64,000 nt of DNA from Aeromonas piscicola (GCF_000820005.1 NZ_CDBL01000018.1:53169-117168), one strand, 5' to 3'. Shown: positions 45,020-54,463, counted from the first letter of the stretch. Notes: a model not told the origin generated them from the letters alone. Made by a program: numbers and translations.

Positions 45020-47412
45020 AGGCTTGTTTCCATTGTGGTGAACCGGTTCCCGCCGGCAGTCGTTATGCGCTCGAGATCAAGGGCATAGTGCAACCCATGT
45101 GCTGTCCCGGCTGTCAGGCCGTGGCAGAAACCATCATGGAGTGCGGCCTCTCCAGCTATTACGAGCACCGCACTGCGCCCGGCATCAAGGGGGAACTGGT
45201 CCCGGAAGAGCTGGCCGCCCTCACCCACTACGATCTGGCCGAGGTGCAGCAGGATTTCGTCACCGACAGCAGCACGGGCAGCCACAGGCAGCGCGAGATC
45301 CTGCTCAGCGTGGAAGGGCTGACCTGCGCCGCCTGCGCTTGGCTCATCGAGCGTCATCTGACCGGCCTTGCCGGCCTGCACTACATCAACGTCAACACCA
45401 CCACCCACCGCGCCCGCATCAAGTGGGATCCGGACCGACTTGCCTTGAGCGACATCCTCAAGGGGTTCGCCAAGATAGGCTATCGTGCCTACCCGTTCCA
45501 GACCCACAACCAGGAGGCTATCTACGCCAAAGAAGTGCGCAACTACATGTTCCGGCTGGCACTGGCGGGCCTGGGGTCAATGCAGGTGATGATGTGCGCG
45601 GTGGCGCTCTACATGGATCTCTTCATCAGCGTCGAGGATGAGTTCATGGTCTACTTCAAGTGGATCAGCCTCTTGCTCTCGACCCCCATCATGATCTACT
45701 CGGCCCAGCCATTTTACGTGGGCGCCTGGCGCAGCCTGAAACAGGGCCACCTCTCCATGGACGTGTCAGTATCGCTGGCACTGATCGGCGCCTTCATTGC
45801 CTCCATGTGGGCCACCATCTTCAATACCGGTGAGGTCTACTACGACTCCATCACCATGTTTGTCTTCTTCCTGCTGCTGGGGCGTTTTCTGGAGTTGCGG
45901 GCCAGACGCAAGGCGTCAGAGTCCAGCTCCAACCTGGCACGGCTGGTGCCCATCATGGCCACGCGCATCGATGACGATGGCGAACACGATGTGGCGGCCA
46001 AGATGCTGCAGGTGGGGGACAGGATTCGGGTACTGGCCGGCGCCACCCTGCCGGCCGATGGCCTCATCGTCGAGGGGCAGGCCAGCCTCAACGAATCCAT
46101 GCTGACCGGCGAGCAGTTGCCGCTGCTCAAGCAGGTGGGTGACAGCGTCTATGCCGGTACCATCAACACGGACGCACCGCTCCAGATCCGGGTCAGCCAC
46201 CGCATCGAGGAGTCGCGCATCGCCCAGATCATGCGGCTGCAGGATCATGCGCTGGATGACAAACCGGCCATCGCCCAGATGGCGGACGTGCTCTCCCGCC
46301 ACTTCATCCTGGTGCTGCTGATCATTGCCGCGGCAGTGTGGACCTTCTGGCACTTCCATCAACCGGAGCAGGCCTTCTGGGTCACCCTGGCCGTGCTGGT
46401 TGCTACCTGCCCCTGCGCCCTGTCGCTGGCCACGCCGACCGCGCTCACCTCGGCCACCGCCCGGCTGACCCGCTCCGGCATTCTGCTGCGCCGTGGCCAT
46501 GTGCTGGACGTGCTGACCAAGGCCAACCGAATCGTGATGGACAAGACAGGCACCCTGACCACGGGCAACATCAGCCTGATCAGCACCACGACGCTGGCCG
46601 AGCTGAGCGAAGCACAGTGCCTCGCCATCGCCCGCGCGCTGGAAGCCTATTCTGAACACCCCATCGCCCGCGCCTTTCGCAGCAAGGCGGCAGACGATGC
46701 CCTGTTGCTGGCGGCAAGCGAGGTGACACCCGTCATAGGTCATGGCATTCAGGGCAAGATCGCAGGCCGGCATTACCGCATCGGCAGCGCCCGCTGGTTG
46801 GCACTGCCCGCCGGGCAGACTGCCAGCAAGGGCCTTGCCATCTATCTGGCCGATGAGTCCAGGCTGCTGGCCCGCTTCATCCTGGCAGATACATTGCGCC
46901 CGGATGCCAAGGCGCTGATCCGGGCCTTCAAGGCCGCCGGTCTGCAGACCACCATACTCACGGGTGACAGCTCGGCCCAGGCCGACGAGGTGGCTCGCGA
47001 GCTCGGAGTGGACGAACTGGTGAAAGGGGTCACGCCGGATGGCAAGCTGACCTATCTCAAGGAACATGAGGCCCGCGGCGATATCAGCATCATGGTGGGG
47101 GATGGCATCAACGATGCCCCCGTGCTGGCTGGCGCCCACGCCTCCTTCGCCATGGCGGGCGGTACGGATCTGGCCAAGAACAGCGCCGATGCCATACTGC
47201 TGGCCGACGATCTCTCCCGTCTGCTGGAGGCCCGCACCCTGGCCATTCGCACCCGCAAGATCATCCAGGAGAACTTCGCCTGGTCCATCGGTTACAACCT
47301 GCTGGTACTGCCGCTCGCGGCCAGCGGCTGGTTGCCGCCCTATGTGGCGGCGGCGGGCATGTCTCTGAGCTCCCTCATAGTAGTAACCAACTCCATGCGG
47401 CTGAATCGCTGA
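45016..47412 (+). CDS. ccoI: Copper-transporting P-type ATPase for cbb3 assembly
   Basis: 798 residues. N-terminal cysteine-rich domain (CFHC, CCPGC), a heavy-metal domain with GLTCAACAW, eight membrane helices, the ion motif CPC (TCPCALSLATPTAL), phosphorylation site DKTGTLT and hinge GDGINDAP. FixI/CcoI type exports Cu(I) for the CuB centre. The start is set by the conserved MKACFHCGEP; its own ribosome site is weaker than that of the overlapping leader ORF. Confidence 0.96.
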   Translation: MKACFHCGEPVPAGSRYALEIKGIVQPMCCPGCQAVAETIMECGLSSYYEHRTAPGIKGELVPEELAALTHYDLAEVQQDFVTDSSTGSHRQREILLSVEGLTCAACAWLIERHLTGLAGLHYINVNTTTHRARIKWDPDRLALSDILKGFAKIGYRAYPFQTHNQEAIYAKEVRNYMFRLALAGLGSMQVMMCAVALYMDLFISVEDEFMVYFKWISLLLSTPIMIYSAQPFYVGAWRSLKQGHLSMDVSVSLALIGAFIASMWATIFNTGEVYYDSITMFVFFLLLGRFLELRARRKASESSSNLARLVPIMATRIDDDGEHDVAAKMLQVGDRIRVLAGATLPADGLIVEGQASLNESMLTGEQLPLLKQVGDSVYAGTINTDAPLQIRVSHRIEESRIAQIMRLQDHALDDKPAIAQMADVLSRHFILVLLIIAAAVWTFWHFHQPEQAFWVTLAVLVATCPCALSLATPTALTSATARLTRSGILLRRGHVLDVLTKANRIVMDKTGTLTTGNISLISTTTLAELSEAQCLAIARALEAYSEHPIARAFRSKAADDALLLAASEVTPVIGHGIQGKIAGRHYRIGSARWLALPAGQTASKGLAIYLADESRLLARFILADTLRPDAKALIRAFKAAGLQTTILTGDSSAQADEVARELGVDELVKGVTPDGKLTYLKEHEARGDISIMVGDGINDAPVLAGAHASFAMAGGTDLAKNSADAILLADDLSRLLEARTLAIRTRKIIQENFAWSIGYNLLVLPLAASGWLPPYVAAAGMSLSSLIVVTNSMRLNR

Positions 47413-47439
47413 GCCATGGCCGCATATACGCGCGATAAA

Positions 47440-47464
47440 GGGAGCCGGCGTGTGCCGGGCTCCC
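47440..47464 (+). other. Hairpin in the ccoI-ccoS gap
   Basis: GGGAGCC and GGCTCCC enclose GGCGTGTGCCG, a stable stem without T-run; more likely an RNA-processing or stabilising element than a terminator. Confidence 0.45.
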
Positions 47465-47537
47465 CGCCCCACAGAATCGCCGGGCCCCTGGCCACCAACG
47501 GGTGTACCATGACCACTCTCATCGCAAGGCTTGCACC

Positions 47538-47726
47538 ATGAACATCATCTTCGTCCTGATCCCCATCGCCATCCTGTTTGTCATCATCGCCGGCGCCGTT
47601 TTCTTCTGGGCCATTCGCTCCGAGCAGTTTGAAGATCTCGACCGCCAGGGCTCCAATATCCTGTTCGATGAAGACAAACCCGCCCAAAAAACCAGCGAGC
47701 ATACGTCCGATGACCGCCAGCCTTGA
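47538..47726 (+). CDS. ccoS: cbb3 oxidase maturation protein CcoS
   Basis: 62 residues: one N-terminal membrane helix and a cytoplasmic tail with FWAIRSEQFEDLDRQGSNIL, diagnostic for CcoS (FixS), required for cofactor insertion into cbb3. AAGG before the ATG. Overlaps the next gene by 17 bp. Confidence 0.93.
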   Translation: MNIIFVLIPIAILFVIIAGAVFFWAIRSEQFEDLDRQGSNILFDEDKPAQKTSEHTSDDRQP

Positions 47727-48396
47727 TCTGATCGGGGCCCTGCTGGTGGGGCTCGCAGGCTCAGGCCACTGCATCGGCATGTGTGGCGGCGTCTCGGCAG
47801 CTCTCTCCATGGCAATTCCCCCCGAGAAGCAGCACTTCTGGGGCCGACTCGGCTATCTGCTCAACTACAACCTGGGCCGGATCCTCAGCTACCTGGTCGC
47901 CGGTGCCCTGGTGGGGGGCCTGCTGGCCACGACCAGCGAGCTGGGCGCCGGCAAGCACGCCATCGCTGGCTTGCGGCTGGTGGCGGCGCTCTTGATGATA
48001 GCGCTCGGTCTCTACCTCGCCGGCTGGTGGCAGGGCATACTGCTGCTCGAGCGCATCGGTGCCCGACTCTGGCCCCGCATCAAGCCGCTGGCGGGCAAGT
48101 TTCTCCCCTTCACCTCGGCCTGGCAGGCCCTTCCCTTTGGCATGGTGTGGGGCTGGCTGCCCTGCGGTCTGGTCTACTCCATGCTGACCTGGAGTGCGGC
48201 GGCAGGTTCCGCCGGTGGCGGTGCGCTGATCATGCTCAGTTTCGGCATAGGGACCCTGCCGACACTGTTTGCCCTGGGGGGGCTGGCAGACCGCCTGCGT
48301 TACTGGCTGACCCTGCGCAGTTTGCGCCAAGGCGGGGCTGTTTTGCTCATCGCGTATGGGCTTCATACTCTCTGGATCGGGATAGCGTCCTTTTGA
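47710..48396 (+). CDS. TauE/SafE-like membrane protein of the cbb3 cluster
   Basis: 228 residues, about six helices. The motif GHCIGMCGG in the first helix and GWLPCGLVYSML in the middle are typical of the cysteine-containing SafE-like proteins next to ccoS (DsbD-related fold), thought to move copper or reductant. Start set at the ATG 47710 inside the end of ccoS; longer frames upstream run through ccoS. Last gene of the assembly set. Confidence 0.85.
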   Translation: MTASLDLIGALLVGLAGSGHCIGMCGGVSAALSMAIPPEKQHFWGRLGYLLNYNLGRILSYLVAGALVGGLLATTSELGAGKHAIAGLRLVAALLMIALGLYLAGWWQGILLLERIGARLWPRIKPLAGKFLPFTSAWQALPFGMVWGWLPCGLVYSMLTWSAAAGSAGGGALIMLSFGIGTLPTLFALGGLADRLRYWLTLRSLRQGGAVLLIAYGLHTLWIGIASF

Positions 48397-48434
48397 AACC
48401 CTATCCAAAACGGATGAGTTGATGGTAAACTTGT

Positions 48435-48448
48435 TTGATATAAATCAA
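48435..48448. promoter_or_regulatory. FNR box at the fnr promoter
   Basis: TTGATATAAATCAA fits TTGAT-N4-ATCAA perfectly. It ends 16 bp before the fnr start, so it probably covers the -10 or start site and mediates autorepression. Confidence 0.85.
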
Positions 48449-48464
48449 TTATTCGTATGAGCCT

Positions 48465-49220
48465 ATGATCCCGGAAAAGAAACCTGGCAGACGTATTCAG
48501 AGCGGTGGCTGTGCAATTCATTGCCAGGATTGCAGCATCAGCCAGCTCTGCATTCCCTTCACCCTGAATGACAGCGAACTCGATCAGCTCGACAGCATCA
48601 TCGAGCGCAAGAAGCCGATCCAGAAGGGTGAGGAGCTGTTCAAAGCAGGCGATGAGCTGAAATCGCTCTACGCGATCCGTTCCGGGACCATCAAGTCATA
48701 CACCATCACGGAACAAGGGGATGAGCAGATCACCGCCTTCCACCTCGCCGGTGATCTGGTTGGTTTCGATGCCATTCACAAGCAGGCCCACCCCTCCTTC
48801 GCTCAGGCGCTGGAAACGGCCATGGTGTGCGAGATCCCGTTCGACGTGCTCGACGATCTCTCCGGCAAGATGCCCAAGCTGCGCCAGCAAATCATGCGAC
48901 TGATGAGCAACGAAATCATGGGCGATCAGGAGATGATACTGCTGCTCTCCAAGAAGAATGCCGAAGAGCGCCTCGCCGCCTTCCTGCACAATCTGTCGGT
49001 GCGTTTCTCCGAGCGTGGCTTCTCCGCCAAGGAGTTCCGCCTCTCCATGACCCGCGGTGACATCGGCAACTACCTCGGCCTCACCGTCGAGACCATCAGC
49101 CGTCTGCTTGGCCGCTTCCAGAAGTCCGAGCTCATCAGCGTCAAGGGCAAGTACATCACAGTGCTGGATCATGTGGCCCTCGGCGTCATGGCTGGCGCGA
49201 CCCGTCCTCCCTGCGGTTAA
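48465..49220 (+). CDS. fnr: Oxygen-sensing transcriptional regulator FNR
   Basis: 251 residues, very close to E. coli FNR (250). The [4Fe-4S] ligands are present: Cys20, Cys23, Cys29 ([10 protein letters not shown]) and Cys122 (MVCEIPF). Sensor beta-roll ([13 protein letters not shown]), dimer helix and the helix-turn-helix with the recognition helix [12 protein letters not shown] (E-SR residues) are conserved, so it should bind TTGAT-N4-ATCAA. Flanked by the cbb3 cluster and uspE as in many gammaproteobacteria. A perfect FNR box lies just upstream. Confidence 0.97.
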   Translation: MIPEKKPGRRIQSGGCAIHCQDCSISQLCIPFTLNDSELDQLDSIIERKKPIQKGEELFKAGDELKSLYAIRSGTIKSYTITEQGDEQITAFHLAGDLVGFDAIHKQAHPSFAQALETAMVCEIPFDVLDDLSGKMPKLRQQIMRLMSNEIMGDQEMILLLSKKNAEERLAAFLHNLSVRFSERGFSAKEFRLSMTRGDIGNYLGLTVETISRLLGRFQKSELISVKGKYITVLDHVALGVMAGATRPPCG

Positions 49221-49232
49221 TATCCCTCTGTT

Positions 49233-49265
49233 GCCGGATCGGTTTACGCTGAAATTTGATCCGGC
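49233..49265. other. Inverted repeat in the fnr-uspE gap
   Basis: GCCGGATC (49233-49240) and GATCCGGC (49258-49265) are perfect 8-bp complements with a 17-nt loop and no T-run. A leaky terminator or RNA structure between fnr and uspE. Confidence 0.4.
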
Positions 49266-49350
49266 ACACGTCCCCCCTCCTCCTGCTGAGCTAAGCTGTA
49301 ATGGCTAAAGGTCTGCCATCATTGGTATTTTTGCCAAGGAGGAGGAGAAC

Positions 49351-50298
49351 ATGGTCAAGTACCGAAAGATCCTGGTCGTTATCAACCCGGAAGAAGCGCG
49401 ACAAATTGCCCTCGAACGTGCGGTCAAGGTGGCTGAGCTTGACGAAGGCGCTCAACTGACCCTGTTGCTCACAATTTACGACTTCTCGTACGAGATGACC
49501 GCCATGCTGTCGGTGGACGAGCGGGAAGAGATGCGCCACGGCGTGATCGCCCAGCGCCGTGAATGGCTCGACGATATTCTGAAACCCTACCGAGCCAAGG
49601 GGCTGGACTGCGAGATCAAGGTAGTCTGGCACAATCGACCCTTCGAATGCGTCATTCAGGAAGTGCTGGAGAACCGCCACGATCTGGTGGTCAAGGCGAC
49701 TCACCATCACTCGTTTCTGCAAACCTTCATCTTCACCCCGACCGACTGGCACCTGCTGCGCAAGTGCCCCTGCCCCGTCCTGCTGGTCAAGGAGGGTCAT
49801 TGGCAACGGGGTGGCAACATCATTGCCGCCATCAATTGTTCAAGCGACGATCAGGATCAGAAACTGCTGAACGAGCGGATCACGGAGGAAGGGATCGTCA
49901 TCGCCGAACTGCTCGGCTCCAACCTCTATTTGGTCAACACCTATCCCGGCACCCCGGTCAACGTGGCTATTGAACTGCCCGAGTTCGATCCCAACGCCTA
50001 CAATGATGCCATTCGCAAACACCATGAGAGCCTGCTGCTGAGCCATGCCGACAAATTTGGCATCAGTCATCTGTGGACCCGAGTGGCGGAAGGCCTGCCG
50101 GAAGAGGTGTTGCCCGATCTGGCCGAAGACCTGCAAGCCACCCTGATGATCATGGGCTGCGTAGGTCGCACCGGCCTCTCCGCCGCCCTGCTCGGCAATA
50201 CCGCCGAACATGTGGTGGACAGACTCGCCTGCGACATGCTGATCCTCAAACCCGCCGATTACAGCTGCCCGGTAGACAGCCGGCGCAGTCAATCATAA
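49351..50298 (+). CDS. uspE: Universal stress protein E
   Basis: 315 residues, two tandem Usp domains (about 1-150 and 160-305). The second has the nucleotide-type loop [20 protein letters not shown], the first lacks a clear one, as in E. coli UspE, which affects motility, aggregation and stress survival. AAGGAGGAGGAG precedes the ATG. Directly after fnr as in E. coli. Confidence 0.93.
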   Translation: MVKYRKILVVINPEEARQIALERAVKVAELDEGAQLTLLLTIYDFSYEMTAMLSVDEREEMRHGVIAQRREWLDDILKPYRAKGLDCEIKVVWHNRPFECVIQEVLENRHDLVVKATHHHSFLQTFIFTPTDWHLLRKCPCPVLLVKEGHWQRGGNIIAAINCSSDDQDQKLLNERITEEGIVIAELLGSNLYLVNTYPGTPVNVAIELPEFDPNAYNDAIRKHHESLLLSHADKFGISHLWTRVAEGLPEEVLPDLAEDLQATLMIMGCVGRTGLSAALLGNTAEHVVDRLACDMLILKPADYSCPVDSRRSQS

Positions 50299-50319
50299 GA
50301 CGGCTTTCATCCTAGCATC

Positions 50320-50347
50320 TTGCCCTCCCCCGGGACATGGCTATAAT
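50320..50347 (+). promoter_or_regulatory. ttcA promoter inside a 9-bp inverted repeat
   Basis: -35 TTGCCC (50320-50325), 16-bp spacer, -10 TATAAT (50342-50347). The arms CCCGGGACA (50329-50337) and TGTCCCGGG (50362-50370) flank the -10 and the likely start point. Confidence 0.65.
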
Positions 50348-50380
50348 AACGCGCTTATTTGTGTCCCGGGTTTTACGAGC

Positions 50381-51289
50381 ATGCTAGAAGAGCTGAACGC
50401 CAAAGATAAATACAGTTTCAACAAACTGCAGAAGCGCCTGCGGCGCAACGTAGGTCAGGCCATCGCCGACTTCAACATGATTGAAGAGGGCGACAAGATC
50501 ATGGTGTGCCTGTCCGGTGGCAAGGACAGCTTCGCCATGCTCGACATCCTGATGAGCCTGAAGGCGAGCGCCCCCATCCATTTCGATCTGGTGGCCGTCA
50601 ACCTGGATCAGAAGCAACCCGGTTTCCCCGAGCACGTGCTGCCGGAATACCTGGCCACCCTGGGCGTCGACTTCAAGATCGTCGAGGAAGACACCTACTC
50701 CATCGTCAAGGACAAGGTGCCGGAAGGCAAGACCACCTGCGCCCTCTGCTCCCGTCTGCGCCGTGGCATTCTCTATCGCACCGCCCAGGAGCTGGGCTGC
50801 ACCAAGATTGCCCTCGGTCATCACAGGGACGACATACTCGAGACCTTGTTCCTCAATATGTTCTACGGTGGCAAGCTCAAATCCATGCCGCCCAAGCTGG
50901 TAAGCGACGATGGCAAGAATGTGGTGATCCGCCCGCTGGCCTACTGCAAGGAGAAAGACCTGGTGCGCTATGCCGAGGTCAAGGCCTTCCCCATCATCCC
51001 GTGCAACCTGTGCGGCTCGCAGGAGAACCTGCAGCGTCAGGCCATCAAGCAGATGATGCAGGATTGGGATCGCCGCTTCCCGGGTCGTATCGAGACCATG
51101 TTCACCGCCATTCAGGACGTGATCCCGAGCCACCTGCTCGATCACAAGCTGTTCGACTTCAAGAGCATCAACCGCGACTCCGGCATCATAGATGGCGGCG
51201 ACAAGGCATTTGATCCGCCTGAACTGCCCAAAGCGCCGCTGCTGGACATCGACGAGATGGACATGCTGGATGTGATTGAAGTGCGCTAA
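50381..51289 (+). CDS. ttcA: tRNA 2-thiocytidine(32) synthetase
   Basis: 302 residues. PP-loop ATPase motif SGGKDS about residue 45, and the iron-sulfur cysteines CALC (about 123) and CNLC (about 211). Makes s2C32 in tRNA with ATP, using an iron-sulfur cluster. Downstream of uspE with its own promoter. Confidence 0.96.
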   Translation: MLEELNAKDKYSFNKLQKRLRRNVGQAIADFNMIEEGDKIMVCLSGGKDSFAMLDILMSLKASAPIHFDLVAVNLDQKQPGFPEHVLPEYLATLGVDFKIVEEDTYSIVKDKVPEGKTTCALCSRLRRGILYRTAQELGCTKIALGHHRDDILETLFLNMFYGGKLKSMPPKLVSDDGKNVVIRPLAYCKEKDLVRYAEVKAFPIIPCNLCGSQENLQRQAIKQMMQDWDRRFPGRIETMFTAIQDVIPSHLLDHKLFDFKSINRDSGIIDGGDKAFDPPELPKAPLLDIDEMDMLDVIEVR

Positions 51290-51315
51290 GCACGATAGAC
51301 ACAAACCGACAGCAA

Positions 51316-51347
51316 CAAAAAAGGAGCGCCAGGCGCTCCTTTTTTTA
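51316..51347. terminator. Bidirectional intrinsic terminator
   Basis: GGAGCGC, loop CAG, GCGCTCC flanked by A-run and T7; shared by ttcA and the convergent DUF2987-like gene. Confidence 0.92.
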
Positions 51348-51368
51348 TCTCACTGGCAAGCGGCTGGC

Positions 51369-52049
51369 TCACTCCTTGTGCAGCCAGGGAGTCAGTCGCA
51401 ATATGTCGCCCTGCAGTTGCAGCTTGCCCGCGGCGAAATCCGCCAGCTGCGCATTGCTGAGCAGCAGTTGCCCCCCTTGCCAGGAGAGCGCTTGCTGGCG
51501 TGCACCGTCGACCAGATAGGCGGTGCCAGTCGGTTGTACCAGGGTCACCCGCACGCCCGCCATCTCGGGCAGGAAATACTTGCCGACCATGCCGGCCAGC
51601 TTGCTCAGCAGGGCCTGCATATCCTGCTGACGCTTGGCCACCTCGGCCACCTTGAGATCCCACTGGCTGCCTGACACGGGCTGCACATCGGCCATCACCT
51701 GCACCGACAGATCGCAGGCCGTGTGCGCTTCGGTCAACCCCACCACCACGGTCGCCTTGTCCAGATTGAGATCATCGTCGTAGGGCAGCCGCAGCTCGCT
51801 GTCTACCGTCACCTCGGCGGTCACGTCCCGATCCAGGGTCGAGACCCGGGCCGTGGTGAGCAGGCAGCGCTGGCCTTTTTGCGGATCGGTCAGATAAAAC
51901 CCCAGCCTTGCGTGACCAAACTCTCCCTTGGCGAAGGTCTTCATCTGGCTGTAGAAGGTGCTGTACTGCAGATCCAGTGAAGGTTGTGCCAACCCCAGGG
52001 TAGGCAACAGCAGCAAACCAGCCGCCACGCCATGTCGAGTCCTCTTCAT
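51369..52049 (-). CDS. Exported protein, DUF2987-like
   Basis: 226 residues. Signal peptide at about 1-24 (LLLLPTLGLAQP), then a soluble domain with YSTFYSQMKTF, ARLGFYLTD and LRLPYDDDLNLD, which resemble DUF2987 of Vibrio and Aeromonas. Predicted periplasmic, two cysteines that may pair. Function unknown. ATG at 52049 with AAGGA; downstream of the membrane protein gene at 52122. Confidence 0.75.
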   Translation of the reverse strand: MKRTRHGVAAGLLLLPTLGLAQPSLDLQYSTFYSQMKTFAKGEFGHARLGFYLTDPQKGQRCLLTTARVSTLDRDVTAEVTVDSELRLPYDDDLNLDKATVVVGLTEAHTACDLSVQVMADVQPVSGSQWDLKVAEVAKRQQDMQALLSKLAGMVGKYFLPEMAGVRVTLVQPTGTAYLVDGARQQALSWQGGQLLLSNAQLADFAAGKLQLQGDILRLTPWLHKE

Positions 52050-52121
52050 ATGCCATCCTTTTGCATCGCGCACTCGTCATGCGCTGAAATGTGCCTGCGC
52101 CATCGTCTGGCCTCAGGCTTG

Positions 52122-52895
52122 CTATGCGTTGAAATGATCGGGACCTTCGCTCACTTCCGTCACTTCCGTCACTTCGACCGCGACCCCGCACAGATCCCGA
52201 TAGAGGATGCCCTTGCAGTTGAAGTAGAGGGGTGCCACCCAGACAAGGCCCAATCCCATGGGGATCAGCGCCAGGAAAAACAGCGCCAGCATGACGCCGT
52301 GCAGCAGCACTATGCTGGGCCAGCCACGGGCAAACAGCTTGAGCGACACCAGAATGGCTTGCGCCGGCGACAGGCCGCGCTCCAGCACCAGCGGCACCGA
52401 GAACACCAGTCCCATGCCGATCAACGCAGACGGGATGAAAGCCAGCACCACCGGCAGGCCCACCAGTTCAAACAGGGGGCCGAACAGGCTGGTTAGCATG
52501 CTGCCCAGCAGGCTCAGGCTGCCGAGACGCAGGAAGTGGCGAAAGAAATCGAATACCTGGCTCGGACGGGCACGCACACCGACCGACTGCTGCAATCCCA
52601 ACATGTCGAGGGACGAGGTCATGGGTGACATCATGATGGTGATAAGCAGGCTCAGCACCAGGGCTATGTCCATTCCCCCCTCCTGATTGAGGTAGGGGGC
52701 CAGCAGGGTATTGCTCAGCAATATCCAGATGGCCGTGACACCGACGATGGCCAGCAACAGGCCGAAACCGGTGCGCCGCGTCTGTTGCCAACTCTCCTGC
52801 AATACCCCCTTGAGGTCGAGACGATATCCCTGACTCAGGGATTGTTCGAGGGAACCACCGATCCGCATTTTATTACTCAATTGACTATCCAACAT
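52122..52895 (-). CDS. Inner-membrane protein of unknown function
   Basis: 257 residues with about six membrane helices between residues 45 and 235 and a cytoplasmic tail containing the repeat VEVTEVTEVSEG. The third part (ARPSQVFDFFRHFLRLGSLS) recalls DUF-type multi-helix proteins of Shewanella and Vibrio, no firm assignment. Start uncertain among GTG 52907, ATG 52895 and a later ATG. Probably co-transcribed with the DUF2987-like gene 72 bp downstream. Confidence 0.75.
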   Translation of the reverse strand: MLDSQLSNKMRIGGSLEQSLSQGYRLDLKGVLQESWQQTRRTGFGLLLAIVGVTAIWILLSNTLLAPYLNQEGGMDIALVLSLLITIMMSPMTSSLDMLGLQQSVGVRARPSQVFDFFRHFLRLGSLSLLGSMLTSLFGPLFELVGLPVVLAFIPSALIGMGLVFSVPLVLERGLSPAQAILVSLKLFARGWPSIVLLHGVMLALFFLALIPMGLGLVWVAPLYFNCKGILYRDLCGVAVEVTEVTEVSEGPDHFNA

Positions 52896-53218
52896 CAGAA
52901 AAACCACTATTCAGGGAGCACATTATAGCGATTTGACCCGGCATGCGTAGCCGTTTTTCCCCTTATCTGCTGACCAAAAAGTCTTTGATTTCATAAGGGC
53001 CCGTCATCGCAGTCAGCGCCGCTTCCGTCCGGGACAGATTATCCACGCCAGGATCATGCCCCCCATCCGCATCAGCCGTCGGGCCCCCCCCGTGGGGGTG
53101 CGCTCCCTGTCTTGGCCCACCGTGGCGATGAGCGTAGGATGCCAGAAGATGTCACCCGCTTCTGCTCGCCGCCTCCATCCGTATTGTCCGGTGGCGACCG
53201 CTTCACAAGGAGAATTGC
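52896..53218. other. 323-bp intergenic region
   Basis: Divergent promoters for the membrane protein and the glutathione transferase should lie here. It is C- and G-rich with a run of CCCCCCCC near 53090. I see no gene, RNA or clear operator. Confidence 0.5.
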
Positions 53219-53836
53219 ATGTCTGATTTGACCCTGTATCTCGCCCCCGGCACCTGTGCCATGGCCGTGCACATAGCCCTGACCGAGGCCAAGGCCCACC
53301 ATCATGTCAAGGTGCTCGACCTGGCGGCCGAGGAGCAGCGCTCCGCCGCCTACCTCGCCATCAATCCCAAAGGCCGGGTGCCGGCTCTCGTCACCGAGCG
53401 CGGCGTGCTGACCGAAACCCCGGCCTTGCTGCTTTATGTGGCGCAGCGCTTCCCTAACGCCCGGCTTGCACCGCTGGACGATCCCTTCCTGCTGGCCCGC
53501 ATGCAGGAGGTGAACAGCTTCCTCGCCTCAACCGTTCACGTCGCCCATGCCCACGGTCGCCGTGGCAGTCGCTGGGCCGATGACGCACAGGCCATCGCCG
53601 CCATGCAAGCCAAGGTGCCGCAAAACATGCGCGATGGCTTTGCCGAGATTGAACGCCACTATTTGGTCGGCCCCTGGGTACTGGGAGAGAGTTTCAGCCT
53701 GGCCGACATCTATCTGTTCGTGGTCGCCGGCTGGCTCGAGAGCGATGGCGTGGCCATCGGCGAGTTCCCCAGGGTAGCGGCACACTATCAACAGATGCTG
53801 GCACGCCCCGGCGTGCAGCAAGCCCTCGCCCTCTAG
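53219..53836 (+). CDS. Glutathione S-transferase-like protein
   Basis: 205 residues. N-terminal thioredoxin-like half starting LTLYLAPGTCAMAVHIAL, with a cysteine where beta-class GSTs have their catalytic residue, and NPKGRVPALVTERGVLTET, the glutathione site with cis-proline and T/S-E. The C-terminal half is helical (ADIYLFVVAGW). Cytoplasmic; substrate unknown. AAGGAG before the ATG; terminator follows. Confidence 0.9.
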   Translation: MSDLTLYLAPGTCAMAVHIALTEAKAHHHVKVLDLAAEEQRSAAYLAINPKGRVPALVTERGVLTETPALLLYVAQRFPNARLAPLDDPFLLARMQEVNSFLASTVHVAHAHGRRGSRWADDAQAIAAMQAKVPQNMRDGFAEIERHYLVGPWVLGESFSLADIYLFVVAGWLESDGVAIGEFPRVAAHYQQMLARPGVQQALAL

Positions 53837-53848
53837 CCCGGTATCTGC

Positions 53849-53880
53849 GGGTGTCAGTGCTCTGTCTGGCACCCTTTTTC
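53849..53880 (+). terminator. Intrinsic terminator of the GST gene
   Basis: GGGTGTCAG, loop TGCTCTGT, CTGGCACCC, TTTTT; one G-U pair in the stem. Confidence 0.85.
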
Positions 53881-53900
53881 CCCCTCCCCATCCCCTGCAT

Positions 53901-53962
53901 TGAGATCGTTTTCACATTTCTGCCATCTCACTGTGGATCGCGCGGGCCTTAGGGCCTATCTT
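53901..53962 (+). promoter_or_regulatory. CRP site and promoter of the rbs operon
   Basis: TGAGATCGTTTTCACA (53901-53916) matches TGTGA-N6-TCACA with one mismatch; its centre is 53908.5. A -10 TATCTT at 53957-53962 predicts a start near 53970, which puts CRP at -61.5, the class I position. The -35 is poor, as expected for a CRP-dependent promoter. Confidence 0.65.
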
Positions 53963-53973
53963 TCTCGCATGAC

Positions 53974-53997
53974 GCAACCGGTTGCGTAACCGGTTGC
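53974..53997. promoter_or_regulatory. Two abutting RbsR operators
   Basis: GCAACCGGTTGC (53974-53985) and GTAACCGGTTGC (53986-53997) are LacI-family palindromes placed end to end just downstream of the predicted start, where RbsR would block transcription without ribose. Confidence 0.8.
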
Positions 53998-54043
53998 CTG
54001 GATGAACATCAGATATGCGGACGCGAGTCTGCCGAGGTGCTGT

Positions 54044-54463
54044 ATGAAACGAGGCAAGCTGCTCAATGCTCCCCTGAGTGCCCTGGTGGCACGGATGGGT
54101 CACACCGACGAGATCACCGTCTGCGACGCGGGCCTGCCCATTGCGGCGGGGCCGGAGCGCATCGATCTGGCGCTGATGGCGGGCACTCCCAGCCTTGACA
54201 CTGTGCTGACCGCCCTGCTTACCGATCTGGTAGTGGAGAAGGTGATCATGGCGAGTGAGATAAAACTGATCAGCCCCGCCGCCCATCAGGCGCTCGTAGA
54301 GCAGATAGAGGCGCACGCGGCTGCCCAAGGCAAGCCCATCACCATCGAATACTGCCTGCACGAGGCGTTCAAGACCCGCTCCCGCCAGAGCAAGGCGATC
54401 GTGCGCAGCGGCGAGGTCACCCCCTACGCCAACATTATTCTCTGCGCCGGTGTGGCGTTTTAA
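54044..54463 (+). CDS. rbsD: D-ribose pyranase
   Basis: 139 residues, same as E. coli. Interconverts pyranose and furanose forms of ribose before phosphorylation. Conserved MGHTDEITVCDAGLPI (catalytic histidine) and RSGEVTPYANIILCAGVAF at the end. GAGG before the ATG at 54044. First gene of rbsDACBKR. Confidence 0.96.
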   Translation: MKRGKLLNAPLSALVARMGHTDEITVCDAGLPIAAGPERIDLALMAGTPSLDTVLTALLTDLVVEKVIMASEIKLISPAAHQALVEQIEAHAAAQGKPITIEYCLHEAFKTRSRQSKAIVRSGEVTPYANIILCAGVAF

